From Cystobasidium ongulense (Eukaryota; Basidiomycota; Cystobasidiomycetes; Cystobasidiales; Cystobasidiaceae): DNA of 64,000 nt. The notes under the pieces are model-generated. The model made no database searches. It was not told where the DNA came from and was given only the letters and a program-made list of their open reading frames with translations. The stretch spans positions 310,001 to 374,000 of the forward strand of contig BQUP01000007.1 in NCBI GenBank assembly GCA_022835595.1. The letters run 5' to 3'. The position numbers and the translations under genes were made by a program. Below are positions 21,424 through 33,616 of this stretch, piece after piece. How positions within the stretch are numbered: the first letter of the stretch is position 1; each line of letters starts with the position of its first letter.

Positions 21424-24400
21424 TTACAGCTCAAGCTTGACGGTGACGATCTGGAAACCTCTAAAGGGTATCTGAATGGAAGTCTTCTCATCTTGCTGCG
21501 AAGACACAAGTTCGAGATCCTCGATATGGCGCTCAAGGAGATCGACAATGGTAGCTTTAACGACTGGAAGTGTAGTAACCAAGGTCGCTTTCGCATGTCC
21601 ACCTTTACTTTCATAAAGTCGGCAAATGACACTCTGACTCGAGCTTGAAGAAAGGAAGTCGTCGTCGTCACCGCGCTTCACAGTATCGAGAAGCACATTG
21701 GGTGCACCAGCGACCTTGAATGGCCCTCTCACATCCGTCTTGCCGCTTTCGAGTGTCGAAATGGGGGCGAATTGCACGCGAAGTGGCTGGTTGAAAGCAG
21801 CTGCAAGCTGTGGTATCTGAGTTTGGTAGAAATGATTGCGATGCGGCACTAGTGCGAATTGAAACTCGTGCTCTCCTTCATCTTGGTGTGGATCTAAATG
21901 TAGCACCCAATCAGCTCGCTACTCTTTCCAGGCCTTGGCGTGGCTTCAACCTACCTGGTCCAGTAGCGCTTCGCAGCAAGGATATGCGCATCGTATTGCC
22001 TGAGGAAGAACGTGTTACAGTGATTTCCGATGATGGAAACGCCACAGAATCACTCACCAGCTACGGCGAAACCGTATTTGCAGTCATTAAGCATAGCCAC
22101 ACCGTAGCCATATTCGCTCAAATCGATATACTTGTGACCACACACTTCGAATTTCGCAGCATCCCAAGAGGTATTGCGATGCGTCGGTCGGGAGATGTAC
22201 CCGTATTGAGTCTCGTAGAATGCTTCACTCGAGAAGATCTCCAGTGGCACTTCCCACTTCAAGAACTTGTGCTTTTCCTGCCAGTGGACAGTCGTGTCGA
22301 AGCGTAGCATACTCAATGCTTCTGCATCGGCGGCGATTGCATCAAGAGAAATGGTTGTCTGGTGAGGGTTATGAAATGATCAGTTGCTGTTGCAGAACTC
22401 TGGAGGAAAGCGCTCACCTTCCAGCTGGATTTGCCGTACTTGTACTCCAGTACGACAGCCGCTCTAAGCGGTCCCGACATGTGCAGCCTAACGGATTGTG
22501 CTTCCAGAGGCTCTGCTGTCTCCAAATGCCAGACATCGACATCCCCTGAGACCGCGAAGAGATGTCAGTCATCTGGCGGGTCAACGCTGTGTCTTTCAAG
22601 CTTACACGCATCGAACTTCGCAGGAATGTCTTGGAACATGACGAAGCCACCAGTACGACCAGGAGAGATGAGCTGACGCCTGCATGTAGAAAAAGAAGGT
22701 GTTTAATTGCAGGAGGTGAGATTTGTAGCTCAGGAGACGTTGACTAACCTCTCCCTAAGATCGATCATACTGGTGATGCGACCAGTATTCGATATCTTGA
22801 CTTCCAGAGACTCATTGGCCAAGATCCACGAGCCCTGAGAGAACGAGCAAGTAGCAGGCTCCCATTCGGCTGTCTCGACCGGAGTAGCTAATCCACTTGC
22901 ACTGCTATCTTCCATGAGGATGAGAGTCTGCTCCTTGTGAACTTGGCTCGAGAGTCGATTCTTCGAAGGTGCAGCAAGATGGTGGGGAAGCGCGACTATC
23001 TCACGACGAGGCAGACTAGACGTGTTGAGTGCGAAGGCAGTGTCATTGCTGTCTCGCGCGATATTGCAACTATCGGGTAAGAGTGCCTTGATTGCAGCTT
23101 CCATGAGTGCGTTGCCTATGTCGCAAGTCATCAGCTTGGCTTCCCAGAAGCTGGCGCGCCGCCCAGTACGTACCTTTTTCTCTGATCTCGGCATATATCT
23201 CTTCCGCATCCTCATAAACCTGTTGACAAGCAATTTAGCAGAACATTCGATAAAGCGCAGAAGAGCCGCTCCGCTTACCATACCGAGTGCTGATCCTGGC
23301 AACACATCGTGGAACTGGCAAAGTAGTAGCTTCTCCCAAAGTGGATCAATTTCGCCCTATAAGAGCAGAGTCAATGGATCGCTTGCTGTGTCTCTGGACA
23401 GGTGTAGCATACCTTTGGGTAGCGATACCCTGACTTGTTCGACACAGCCTGCACCGAAGCCAAAGTGGACAGATATTCTAGCTCTTTCAGCAGGATCTCG
23501 CATTTTCGATTATTGCGCTTAATAGAGCCATGACTAGTGTATGTACCTCGATGGTATTCTAGATATAGTTCTCCAATCCATGTTGGTAGTTTACTTCCAT
23601 CCCTGCAGTTGGTCATCATCAAGGTCAGCAAAAGCCGAATTCGCGCTTAGATTAACGATTACTGACTTCGTCTGTTTCAAGATGGCTTTATACATCTCTG
23701 AAACGGATTTGCCTTTGCCATATCCAATCTTGGGCAGTTCCGAGCTCTGGTTAGCAATTGCTCTCAACCTGCGAAGACTTTCAAGCATGGGAGCAAGGGC
23801 ACCTCCGCCTCCATCTCCATTGCCAAAAGGCAATAGACTGATATCAGTCACTTCCAGGTTTTTATGTCCCTTCACTCCATTGATAGCATCGTTCACTTCG
23901 GCTTTGGCGTTGTACGTATCGACGGGTGTCATGTGCGTCAAGATTTGCGTGCCGTCTAGGCCGACCCAATTGAAGGTTGTATGCGGGAAGGAATTGAATT
24001 GACTCCAGGATAGCTTCTGCGTGAAAAAAGAGGGCATGTTCGCCAATCGACATATTTGTGGGAGCTGAGACGAATATCCGAAGGTATCGGGCAGCCAGTG
24101 GACATCGCAGTACTTGCCGAACCTTGACTTGAAGTAACGCTGACCAAATATCATTTGTCGACACAGACTCTCTCCAGTAGGTAAGTTTGTGTCGTTCTGC
24201 GAGGGTTTCAGCTCAGTACACCCCACAACATTTGTGGATGATGTTACTCACCTCGACCCAACTTCCCCCAATGGGCATGAAAGTACCCTCCTCTACTTTC
24301 TGTATATGATCATCGCGTTCAGCCTGGATTAGACATAAGAACATACAATGTACTCACACCCTTGATGACGTCGAAAAGGCTAGGATACTGCTCCTCCAGC

Positions 24401-25836
24401 CATTTGAATTGTTGAGCCTGACTAGCTACGAAGCGGTGCTCAGGATACCGCTCGAGCAAATCGCATTGCCTGTAGGTAGAGCAATAAGATGAGCCGAGTC
24501 ACCGGCGTGCAGTAGACTAGGGATACTTACGTGCTCCAAGATCTTGCGGTCTTCTGTTGAGTCACCGAGAAAGGCCATAGCCAAGCTGTATCAATGTGAC
24601 AATTGCTCATTGCCCATATCGGCACGTCCTCGTCCTCGTCGTCGTTGAACACATCGGCACCCTTCTCCTGCCAGTCTTTGCCAAATATTGCTTCGGCAAC
24701 CTTTCTCGCCTTACCAATAGTTGATAAATCTTCCGAATTAAAGACATTCATCATTTCGTTCGCGGCGTACATGGCCTTGTTACCCAAGCGAGATTCGGCG
24801 GGTAAAGTGCGAGCGAGATCTTTCAGGACGCGAAAGTCCCATAACAGATGCCAAGCTTCCATTCTTGGTACGACTATATCTGCACTTGCTAGCTGAAGAA
24901 GGCACCACCTCTCAGTACAAATTGTTGCCACGTGCGGGTTGTAAAGGTGGGCTCACTGTGAAGTACCGGTCGTCGCGGGGTGCGGTCATATCGTCCTCGC
25001 CAGTGCCGAACAGGCCTAGTTTTCCCAAAGATCAGACAAGAATAGTAATATGGCATGAGAACCTAGCCTACCATTCGCTGATACTTCGATATAATATGAC
25101 TGAGCATATGTAGGGTCTTTGAGAATGAACTCTACACGTCTCTCAATTCTGGATCCGCCAGTAATGCCTTGTAAAGGAAGACCGTCTGTGTCGAATATCA
25201 TGGCTTCGCATCTGTAAGTTAGCGTCAGCGAATGTATGTGACTTCTACTGACTATAAGAGCGTCACCTACCCCGGATCGAACTCCAGCTGAACGCGTTCT
25301 TCGCGTTGAAAGTCTTTGGGCACATTCAGATGTATGCGTACCTGTTCAGCAAGTACACTCAGTCAGTAAGACGACGATAAGCCGAGAACCCCAGCAGTCT
25401 TACCCAGTGGTTGGTCCAGGACGGTCCGAAACGCTCGCCCTTCTTGAGTGGTTTATAGTGCTTCCGTTTGGCCTCTTCGAAAGTAGGTTTCGTCCTTCCA
25501 GGAGCATGCCAGACCTCCATCTTGACATTGTCATAGCTATCACTCCGAGCTGTGCAGTATCCTTCGTCAGATACACCCCGTCTCTACCGTGATGGACCTT
25601 CCCATGGCCCGATCACCCTACTTCGAGAAAGCACTTACCCTTGAACAGGACTGAGGAGAAGTTGGCCTCACTGAAATGACCACCTTCAGCGTTATTGAAT
25701 CGCTCGTTGATAGTGATATTCCGAAAGTGCTGGAGCAGGGCGCTCAGGTTCAGCGGATTGCTTGCCACATGCACTTCGCTTCGCTCACCTTGGCCAACGG
25801 CGTCCGGTTCTCCACAGGATAGCGATTCGAGGCCAT
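21424..25836 (-). CDS. AMS1: alpha-mannosidase, GH38 (AMS1/MAN2C1 type)
   Basis: Cytosolic/vacuolar class II alpha-mannosidase that trims free oligosaccharides. Many introns. The start [16 protein letters not shown] lies at 25836. The zinc-binding motif [12 protein letters not shown], the nucleophile region [27 protein letters not shown] and the C-terminal [20 protein letters not shown] and [14 protein letters not shown] follow the AMS1/MAN2C1 order. No signal peptide, in line with AMS1, which reaches the vacuole by selective autophagy in yeast. A canonical donor (GTAAGTGA) overlaps the stop codon region at 21424, so a few C-terminal residues may differ by splicing. Confidence 0.93.
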
Positions 25837-26214
25837 CTACCAGATCCCATAGAGCACATCAGCTGGCAGGACCCCGCTACAGTGCTTGCTGATCTCACCG
25901 CTGGGTTGGCCATCTTCCTTCTTGCACTCGAGTGCAGATGGTGAGCGGTGAGGCGCAAGGCGTGAGTACATTCGCAGTTCGCGAAGTGAGTCTGTGGCGA
26001 ACTTGGCCCGGACGAGCCGGACTTTTACCAAGTGATATAGGAGCGGTCCTGTCTCTCCAGATAGCTTACTGTCGTTGCATGCTCAGACTTGAGGCATACT
26101 GCATTGCAGGTAAATTGCAGGGACTTCATCCAAGTCAGGATACAAATAGGTCGCACAAGGTATGAAACGAAAGGGTATAATCATATATCATTGCGAAGAA
26201 GTTGCAGATTACAT
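25837..26214. other. alpha-mannosidase promoter region
   Basis: About 380 bp between the mannosidase start and the karyopherin stop, same strand. No gene or distinct motif recognised. Confidence 0.5.
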
Positions 26215-29200
26215 TCACTGCGGTGCAAGTCTAGCAGCCCAAGCATGCTGCGTTTCCATTGGGCATCGTGCGAGATAAATTCTAAAGCCTGTACTCAGTG
26301 GCTCTTGCAGCTGCGCAGGCAACTTCGGGTTGCTCAACGCGGCTGCGAAAACTTCGAGCACCTGATTTCGAGTGTCTTCGCGCTCTACTGCTACGTATGG
26401 GTGTTCTCTCGCGATGATGTCGAGTAGGAGACCATAGGTAGTCTCCATTTCGTCGACGTCTTCTCGAATGGGCAACGCCTTCAGCCATGGTACCAATAAG
26501 TCATCACCGGACACTTTCAGTATTGAAGAGAATGAGATGATCTTGGTTACTGTTGGCGTTCATGGCATCGTCAGCTGAGTCCTAGACTTAGGAAGGGAAA
26601 TCTTCACTTACAAGCTGAGACGAAATTATCATGAGCTAAAGCTTCTTCTTCATCTTCTAAATCCGTTTCCACGGCCAATCCGTTACAAAGCGGCTCCAAG
26701 CAGGCTGGATTAGGGAAGAAGTAAGTAAGTGCTGCAAGTAGACGAATTCAGAATGATTTGCCTACATTGTACGAAAGGTGCATAAAGACCTTCGGGATTC
26801 ATAGCTGCAACACCGACCGTGAAGGCTGAAATCTGCCTTGTAAGGGGTTCTATCAAGAAAAGGGAGATTGTTCAGTGTCAAATATGAACCTCCAGTGTTC
26901 AAAGTGGGACTCACTTAGATCCGAGAGGCCTTGTCCGACGATCGACAATAATCCACTCGTCCAGGCCACAGCAGCGGGCGAAGCATATTGAATCAAATCG
27001 CATATCAATCGAAGAGCCCACTCTTTCTCTCCATCTAAACCAAGTTGTTCTCCCACCGCCTGGTTAAGGACTCCAAACAAGCCATGCGCGGGAAACAAAG
27101 GACCTGCAGTCTTGATGAATGCTTGTAGAGTAGAAGACATATATTCCAAAGCGGATCTAACAGCAATAGGATATTCTTGTAAAGCTGTCTTATCGTTCGA
27201 AGTACGAGCTTCCGACATTACTCTTTGCAATTCTTCAATTTGTTCACGACATGTATTGACGAATGTTTCTGCGTCCGAAGATGAGAAAATCTCCGGAGCA
27301 GCTAGAACGATATCTGAAGTAGCAGCGAATTGAGCTGCCAGCACATCTGGATCTTGCTCGATTGCCATAGCAGCTAATAAAGGAGCTACGATAGATCTCA
27401 TACGATTCTTGTTGTACTCTTGCGGGTAGCGTGCGCATATGGCAAAGGCTACAAATGCAGGTTTGCACATCAGCTCCAGGCTACATGTAGGAAGTGAAAT
27501 TGGCTTATCAAACTCACCACTGACGAGAGCTGGCAGAGCAGCAGCACTAGCCTGTCGTATATCCGAGCTATACTCATATCCGACCAGGTTCGCAGCGACA
27601 TTAAGCATAGTCTCAGCATAGCACATCCATTCTCCCGTTGTATTCTGACTCTCTCCCGTCTCAGTGAGGCCGACACCGAGCGAGTGCGCAAGTGAAGTGA
27701 GCAATTGCATAGCTTGGGTCTTTTCTTGCAGACTTGAACTATTGACTTTGACAGTTGTGCCCGATGCGCTACTTTGGGTAATGAAATTCTCTTCGTCGAG
27801 GTCGTCCTCGTTTTCTTCCACTTGTATACCCGCAAGAGGCTCATAGGGTTGTTCAACCTGAGTACTAGCTATGCGTAGAAGTCTTGGAATGACAGCATTG
27901 ACATGCGGTAGGAAATCCTGCCTCAGTACTTCCGCTAGACGCACTAGTCCAGTCAGAACCTGCATGGTACAAGGATCGTCTGCTTCGGTATGAGTTTCTG
28001 TAGGAAAGACCACGGCAAGCTCAGTCTCGGACGAGAATTGGTGATAATAATCGAGCTAAAACCCTTCATCAACTTACGCTCGATATGCATAAGAGAGGTA
28101 ATAAGTTTTTGTGAATGCGGTTCAAGCATTTCTCTATCGACAGAAGAAGCTTTAGTCGGGAAAAAGGACAAAACGATTAGGATTCGTGCTGGTATTGGGG
28201 CCGTAACTGAACCGGAAACTCACCCAATAAAGTCGCACAATCAATCGCTCTAGCCTTAGTATCATCATCCACATATCCCTGCAACATAGGCCAAAAAGCA
28301 TCCAAGAATTTCTCCAGCATTTTCTCATTAAAGTGGTTTTCTGATGCCAATACTGAAGCGCTTTGAGCAGCTGCAGACATAGCTTTCAATCTAACATCGT
28401 CTCTAGAAGTTTCACTATTTATCATTTCAAGTAGTCTATCAATTATAGCTGGTCCATGTTGTGTGAAAGATGCAGGTAATGAATCTTGTAAATCGCTTGT
28501 GAAATTGACGATTGCTGCACAGGCGTAAGCTACCAAACGGCCTGGCGCGAAGGAAGTATTGATGATGCGGAATAGAGCTGAAAGGAGAGGTTCACCGAAT
28601 TGTTCTTGCACTTGTCCCTGAAATTGGGCGTACGATTTCAGCATGGCACAACGTATTTTTCTTTCCCAAAGCCTAGTACAACTTACTTCGAGATACGTGC
28701 ATAGTTCTGCCGCAGCGTAGACTGCAGCATAAACGATTCTCGGACTTGGGTCTGACAGGCCATCGATAACCATGCTAGAGGAAGATGAGGGTCAGTCGAC
28801 TGCGTTGATTTCAGAGCATGAGGGGCTACTCACCGCATGAGTTGTTCGAGATTGCCCATATAAAGCTGGGCACTGCTTTCCGCTAGTGTGCCAATAGCGC
28901 TTAATGAAGCATAGCGATATCTCCAATCCTCAGATGATAAGAAGGTAGGTATGATACGAAAGGCAGTGGGTAGAACATGCTCAGGGCCTATGAGAGGAAA
29001 GAGGGACGAATGTGCAAATGTCCACATTTCAGTAAGTATCCTGTACTTTCACCAGATAACAATGAGGTTTGAGGGGATGTAAGCCTTACCTAAAGCCAAA
29101 GAAACCCTATTCAAAGCATCTTCCGCAACTATCCAAATTTGAGAACTATCCATTTCATCATCTTGAACTTGAGCTTTCCAAAATTCTATTTCTGAAGTTT

Positions 29201-30635
29201 CATCATTTCTCATTTCAGTCATCAAATTCAATAAAGCAGCAATAAATTCCGCATAATTCTCCAAAGTGGTTTCTTTTATTGTAGTAGAGAAATATTCTGA
29301 TGTTGCTGTTAGATATTCTATTGCTGCTTGACGTAAATAATCTATTGTTGTATTTGGTAAAAGTGAAATTATAAATGGAATAAAAGAATTGATGTAAGGA
29401 ATGAGAAAAGTTGATGATTGTGATTCGTAAAGTTCGAGAATATTGTAGAGTGATTTCGATAATTCAGGTGATGCTTTTTGAGCATGCAGGAGGGGTAGGG
29501 TCTTTTTTGTGTAGTCGGAGAAAAAGTGATTATCAGCCATTCAAGGCTCGTGTTTTAGTAAATGGAGGGAGGAAGCACTCACATTAAGCATCTCAGGTAT
29601 AATATCCTTGAATTCGGCATAACGATCATCAAAGGTAAGGATACCAACACAAGCTTTCAAAGCATCCGCAACAAGAGAAGGATCTTTTTCTATTGCTCCC
29701 AAGCCATGTCGTAAAGCATGCCGTAGATCCTCAACTGGCATATCAGCCACTACGACGGGATATTCGGTTATAAAGTCGTAGAAGAGTCGTTGTCGACTTG
29801 TCGATGCATCGGGAGAGAGTAGATTGCGAAGAGTGTCGTCCAGTTCTGGCCACCCATCTGTATCAAAGTTTTGATAGTAATTGCGGTATCAGCTAAGAGC
29901 GCTAACGCCTGAGAGATGAGAAGACAGAGAGAGTTGGATAGACCTACGTCCACTTGCATTATCCATCTCTAGTATGTAGCTGCATGTTCGACACAGGGTC
30001 TTTCCTTCTCTTTCAGATGTGGCTGATCGGTCACTTTGGAAGCATTGCAGGAGACTCTTCTGGACTGCCTTTTGAGTTGAGACAGCTAGGACGTCCCATA
30101 GCCTGTTGAGATGAGAATAGGCAGAGTGTCAAGTAAGTCAGCTTGGTCCTGTGAGAGTGGACTATGGGATGTTGGGCTTCCATACTTTGCACTATCGCGA
30201 TCATCTGCTTCGCGAACTACGAATTCTCGGAGTGTCACCAAGGCGAGTGTGCGAACCTAGGTATCACGCATGAGGAGTGCGGGAGTTACATGGGAGGGAG
30301 GTCAAGAGTCAGTAAAGTCTCATTCCAGAGGTAGGATTGCCCTGCATATTGACTTCACTCCAAATTTCATCGTGCCTGAAATCATGAAAGACATCTCGCA
30401 TGCATGCACGCGGGCAGGACATTGGTAGCGACAAGACTCCACTCACAGAAGAACTATCGTCATCTCTAGCTAGATTAGCTAGGGCTACAAGTGTCCATTT
30501 CGTATTTGCATTCAACGATATACTGAGCGCTTCGGTTGGTGATATTTCGCTGAAGCGCTCTGTGGGCTCTAGGACGTCTCGCAATTGTCCTTGAATGCGA
30601 GCGGTCCAGCTCTCGAGTGAGCCAGCTGGATGCAT
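26215..30635 (-). CDS. importin-beta family karyopherin, importin-5/Kap121 type
   Basis: HEAT-repeat nuclear import receptor. The start MHPAGSLESWTARIQGQLRD is followed by helical HEAT repeats throughout: LALVTLREFVVREADDRD, YRYASLSAIGTLAESSAQL, PRIVYAAVYAAAELC, LVAYACAAIVNFTSDL and LKAMSAAAQSASVLASENHF, the last matching the Kap121/Pse1/importin-5 group. An acidic patch (EENEDDLDEEN) lies in the loop before a later repeat, as in that group. It ends METQHAWAARLAPQ. At least ten introns. Expected to carry ribosomal proteins, histones and transcription factors into the nucleus with Ran-GTP. The middle exons (about 28.2-29.5 kb) are much more AT-rich than the 5' exons. Confidence 0.9.
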
Positions 30636-30836
30636 ACTTCACGCGGTGTGGGTGTGTACGACGTGTTCAGCCATGGAGGATGGTTGGATGGAAGTAGAAA
30701 GCCAGAGAGCGAGGCCGAGCCTCTTTATCTTCCATTGTAGCGGTGTGGAAGTGTCCCTAGATGACCGGTCGACTTCCAGGGTGGTCCGATGCTATATCGA
30801 ATAGATCGTGTAATGGAAGACTGTGCTTCCTGCCTT

Positions 30837-30852
30837 CACACACACACACACT
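30837..30852 (+). repeat. (CA)n microsatellite
   Basis: Seven to eight uninterrupted CA units in the divergent promoter. Confidence 0.9.
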
Positions 30853-31041
30853 GATGTGCTTCTGTCTGCGATGTTGTACATACCTTGTGCTGTGGTACGG
30901 TCACGTGCACAGACTGGACCGGCTTCCGAGAGCAGGTAAGTGAGTGGAAGCTGGACAAGTAGCGAGTCCACACTGGTCTGACACGCATGCTAGAAGTCTA
31001 TACCACCACCCTGACTCAGCACGCAAGCCATCTCCCTCTAC

Positions 31042-31047
31042 ACGCGT
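31042..31047 (+). promoter_or_regulatory. MluI cell-cycle box (ACGCGT) upstream of RAD51
   Basis: ACGCGT lies 164 bp before the RAD51 start. This is the MCB site bound by MBF (Mbp1-Swi6) in yeasts, which drives G1/S and DNA-repair genes including RAD51. Conservation here is inferred from the sequence alone. Confidence 0.5.
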
Positions 31048-31211
31048 CAAAGTGGCTCCCGAAAGTAGTCGCCACCACCTGTCTGCGCGCGCACCCGCCT
31101 GAAGAAGGACGAAGACGGCTTCTCATCATCATCAACCAGATCCTCCATCGCATCGGCATCTTGGACAGCGACGTACTCTGCAGCACTCGTATCACATCCC
31201 ACACGTCACCA

Positions 31212-32747
31212 TGTCGCAAGCTGAAGACCTCGAGGACTCGCAGGCCTACAGAACAGCGCTGGGCATCGCAAAGCTCACGGTGAGGCGCGAGTAAACAACG
31301 GACGAGCAGTCCATTGCAGTAAAGCTGACTGCTCTGATGGACAACAGGAATTCGGACTGTCCTCTAACGACTGTCAGAAGCTGTATGACGCTGGATACTG
31401 CACCGTCGAGGCGGTCGCGTTCACTCCTAGAAAGGCGCTCCTCACCGTCAAAGGCATCTCCGAGGGAAAGGCGGACAAGATACTCGCGGCGGGTGAGCCT
31501 AATTACGCCTGCACGCACGCTTACGTCCTTGTATGCTGATAGGTCCTTGTCTGTCACTCTCCCAGCCAGCAAACTCGTCCCCATGGGATTCACAACAGCG
31601 ACAGAATTCCACGCGAGAAGAGCAGACTTGATCAGCATTACGACTGGATCAAAGAACTTGGACACGGTGTTGGGCGGTGGTATCGAGACTGGCAGTATTA
31701 CAGAACTGTTCGGCGAGTTTAGAACTGGAAAATCACAGATATGTCATCAGCTCGCTGTGACTTGTCAGGTGGGCCTCCCTTTCCCTACGTTTCGCCACAA
31801 ACAACAAGTGAAAGAGAGTTTGCTAAATGGTTTCATTTGTCTCGTTTCTTTTCGACAATCTAGCTACCCATCGATATGGGCGGAGGAGAGGGTAAATGTC
31901 TCTACATCGATACAGAAGGTACCTTTAGACCTGTTCGACTACTCGCCATCGCGGAAAGGTACGGCTTAAATGGGGAGGAAGTACTAGATAACGTAGCATA
32001 CGCAAGAGCATACAATGCAGATCACCAACAGCAATTACTCTTACAAGCATCAGCGATGATGGCTGAATCAAGGTAAGTCGATCTTCAAACTATACTTGGC
32101 TTGTGCATGATACGAAAAACCGGAAAAAAACAGTTTGTTAATCTTGCATTTTTGCGACTTTCTAGATTCTCCCTACTTATAGTAGACTCGTGCACTGCTT
32201 TGTATAGAACTGATTTCTCTGGAAGAGGTGAATTATCAGCTCGTCAAGTTCATTTAGCTAAATTCCTTCGTACACTTATGAGATTAGCGGATGAGGTGAG
32301 ATAGAGCAAAACACTCGCCCGGGTCAAAATACTCCATCATTCCAATGCTGATCTGTCTTATGACTTTCTTTTCTTATTCCCCCTTCTACGAACTTTGACA
32401 GTTTGGAATCGCAGTCGTCGTCACAAATCAAGTCGTAGCTTCAGTTGATAATGGACCGATGGCAGGACAGGGAGAAACTAAGAAACCTATAGGAGGTAAT
32501 ATTATGGCTCATGCCTCTACGACTCGGTAAGCTTTCTTTGTCCATAATTCTTCCATTCGACTAGAGATATACGCCGAATGCTAACGTGCCTCCTTTTCTT
32601 TGTTGAAAATCTGGCAGATTATCACTTAAAAAAGGAAGACAAACATGTCGTATAGCCAAAATTTTAGATTCTCCTTGTTTACCTGAAGCTCAAGGTACTT
32701 TTTCAATCAACGCGAATGGAATCGACGATCCTGAGTTGGAGGAATAG
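31212..32747 (+). CDS. RAD51: RAD51 recombinase
   Basis: Strand-exchange ATPase of homologous recombination. Start [18 protein letters not shown]; the N-terminal HhH region reads [19 protein letters not shown] and [13 protein letters not shown]; linker [14 protein letters not shown]; Walker [13 protein letters not shown]-cap region [18 protein letters not shown]; Walker [21 protein letters not shown]; then VVVTNQV and [13 protein letters not shown], and the C-terminal [20 protein letters not shown]. It ends DDPELEE then TAG. Seven introns. It is RAD51 rather than DMC1 by GEFRTGKSQ context and the C-terminus. An ACGCGT box lies upstream. Confidence 0.97.
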
Positions 32748-33616
32748 AATTGACGCATAAAAAAGTACGACTCTCTGCATGGCTATCGCAAAGTATCTGT
32801 TCGATCATCGGTCAAGCTTTAAGCGAAGGAGCCACGAGTGAAGAGAGATAGCGCTCATGGCGGTATGCATCAAGAGGTTGAATCAGAGTGTCAGAGAACG
32901 GGCTCGAAGAATATGGTTAGGTCATCTGACAAGGCAGGCCTATTACCTCCAACATTCTAATACAACCACCCGCACCAATCCAAGCATGTTCTGGGTGCGA
33001 ATGCAGCTAGTTTAAACCACTACCAAACCTCGATCTACCACAACTTTTTCGACAATTCCATCACAATATCATAGATCACTGGTCATCTTTCCATCACAAT
33101 ATCATAGATCACTGGTCATCTTTTCCAGTAAAATATTCTATTGCTACCATGCTATCCACCCTTTTCTTCGAGCTATTTCTTCCAGACCAGGATTTTATAT
33201 TCTGCAATCATTTAGCGATAATAAATTCAGTTTGTTTTTCCTCTCTCCGTGTCCATGTTATTGTGCTATTTCTTTTGCGCTTTTCCCACATAAATGTTGT
33301 TTTCATAGTGCGATTCTTCCACTTTCACACTGTGATATACAGCAATTCCATCGAAACGATTGAAGAAGACAGGTTCCAAACAAGCTGTCTTCTAGCGAAG
33401 GGGCTTGAAATGTCCAATGTGAATTTGCTCGAAATGCGTAAATGCTATCTATGGCTGACAATGTCCGGAAACGCTAACGGTTGAATAATACAATGCGGAG
33501 ATGTGCGGATTATGATAGAGCAAATATGAATAAAACACCACTTTTGCTGGACCTTTTGTCGATCATACACTGTCTAGATAGGTAATGACCACTGTCGTGT
33601 TTAATGATCCCATGCT
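32748..33616. other. AT-rich convergent intergenic region
   Basis: About 870 bp between the 3' ends of RAD51 and the SNG1-like gene. It holds a perfect 33-bp tandem duplication (33058-33123). A 111-codon open frame (33149-33484) is AT-driven and unsupported. Confidence 0.55.
33058..33123 (+). repeat. perfect 33-bp tandem duplication
   Basis: Two identical adjacent copies, 33058-33090 and 33091-33123, starting CCATCACAATATCATAG. Perfect identity in non-coding DNA suggests a recent event. Confidence 0.95.

Larger units (their letters stand above)
30636..31211. other. divergent promoter, karyopherin and RAD51
   Basis: Shared 576-bp region between the karyopherin (-) and RAD51 (+). Contains a (CA)7 tract at 30837-30852 and an ACGCGT box at 31042-31047, with a run of alternating CG near 31086. 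Confidence 0.6.

Noticed and set aside
33149-33484. 111-codon frame between RAD51 and SNG1-like
   Set aside because: Phe/Leu/Ile bias comes from T-rich DNA; no family and no promoter.
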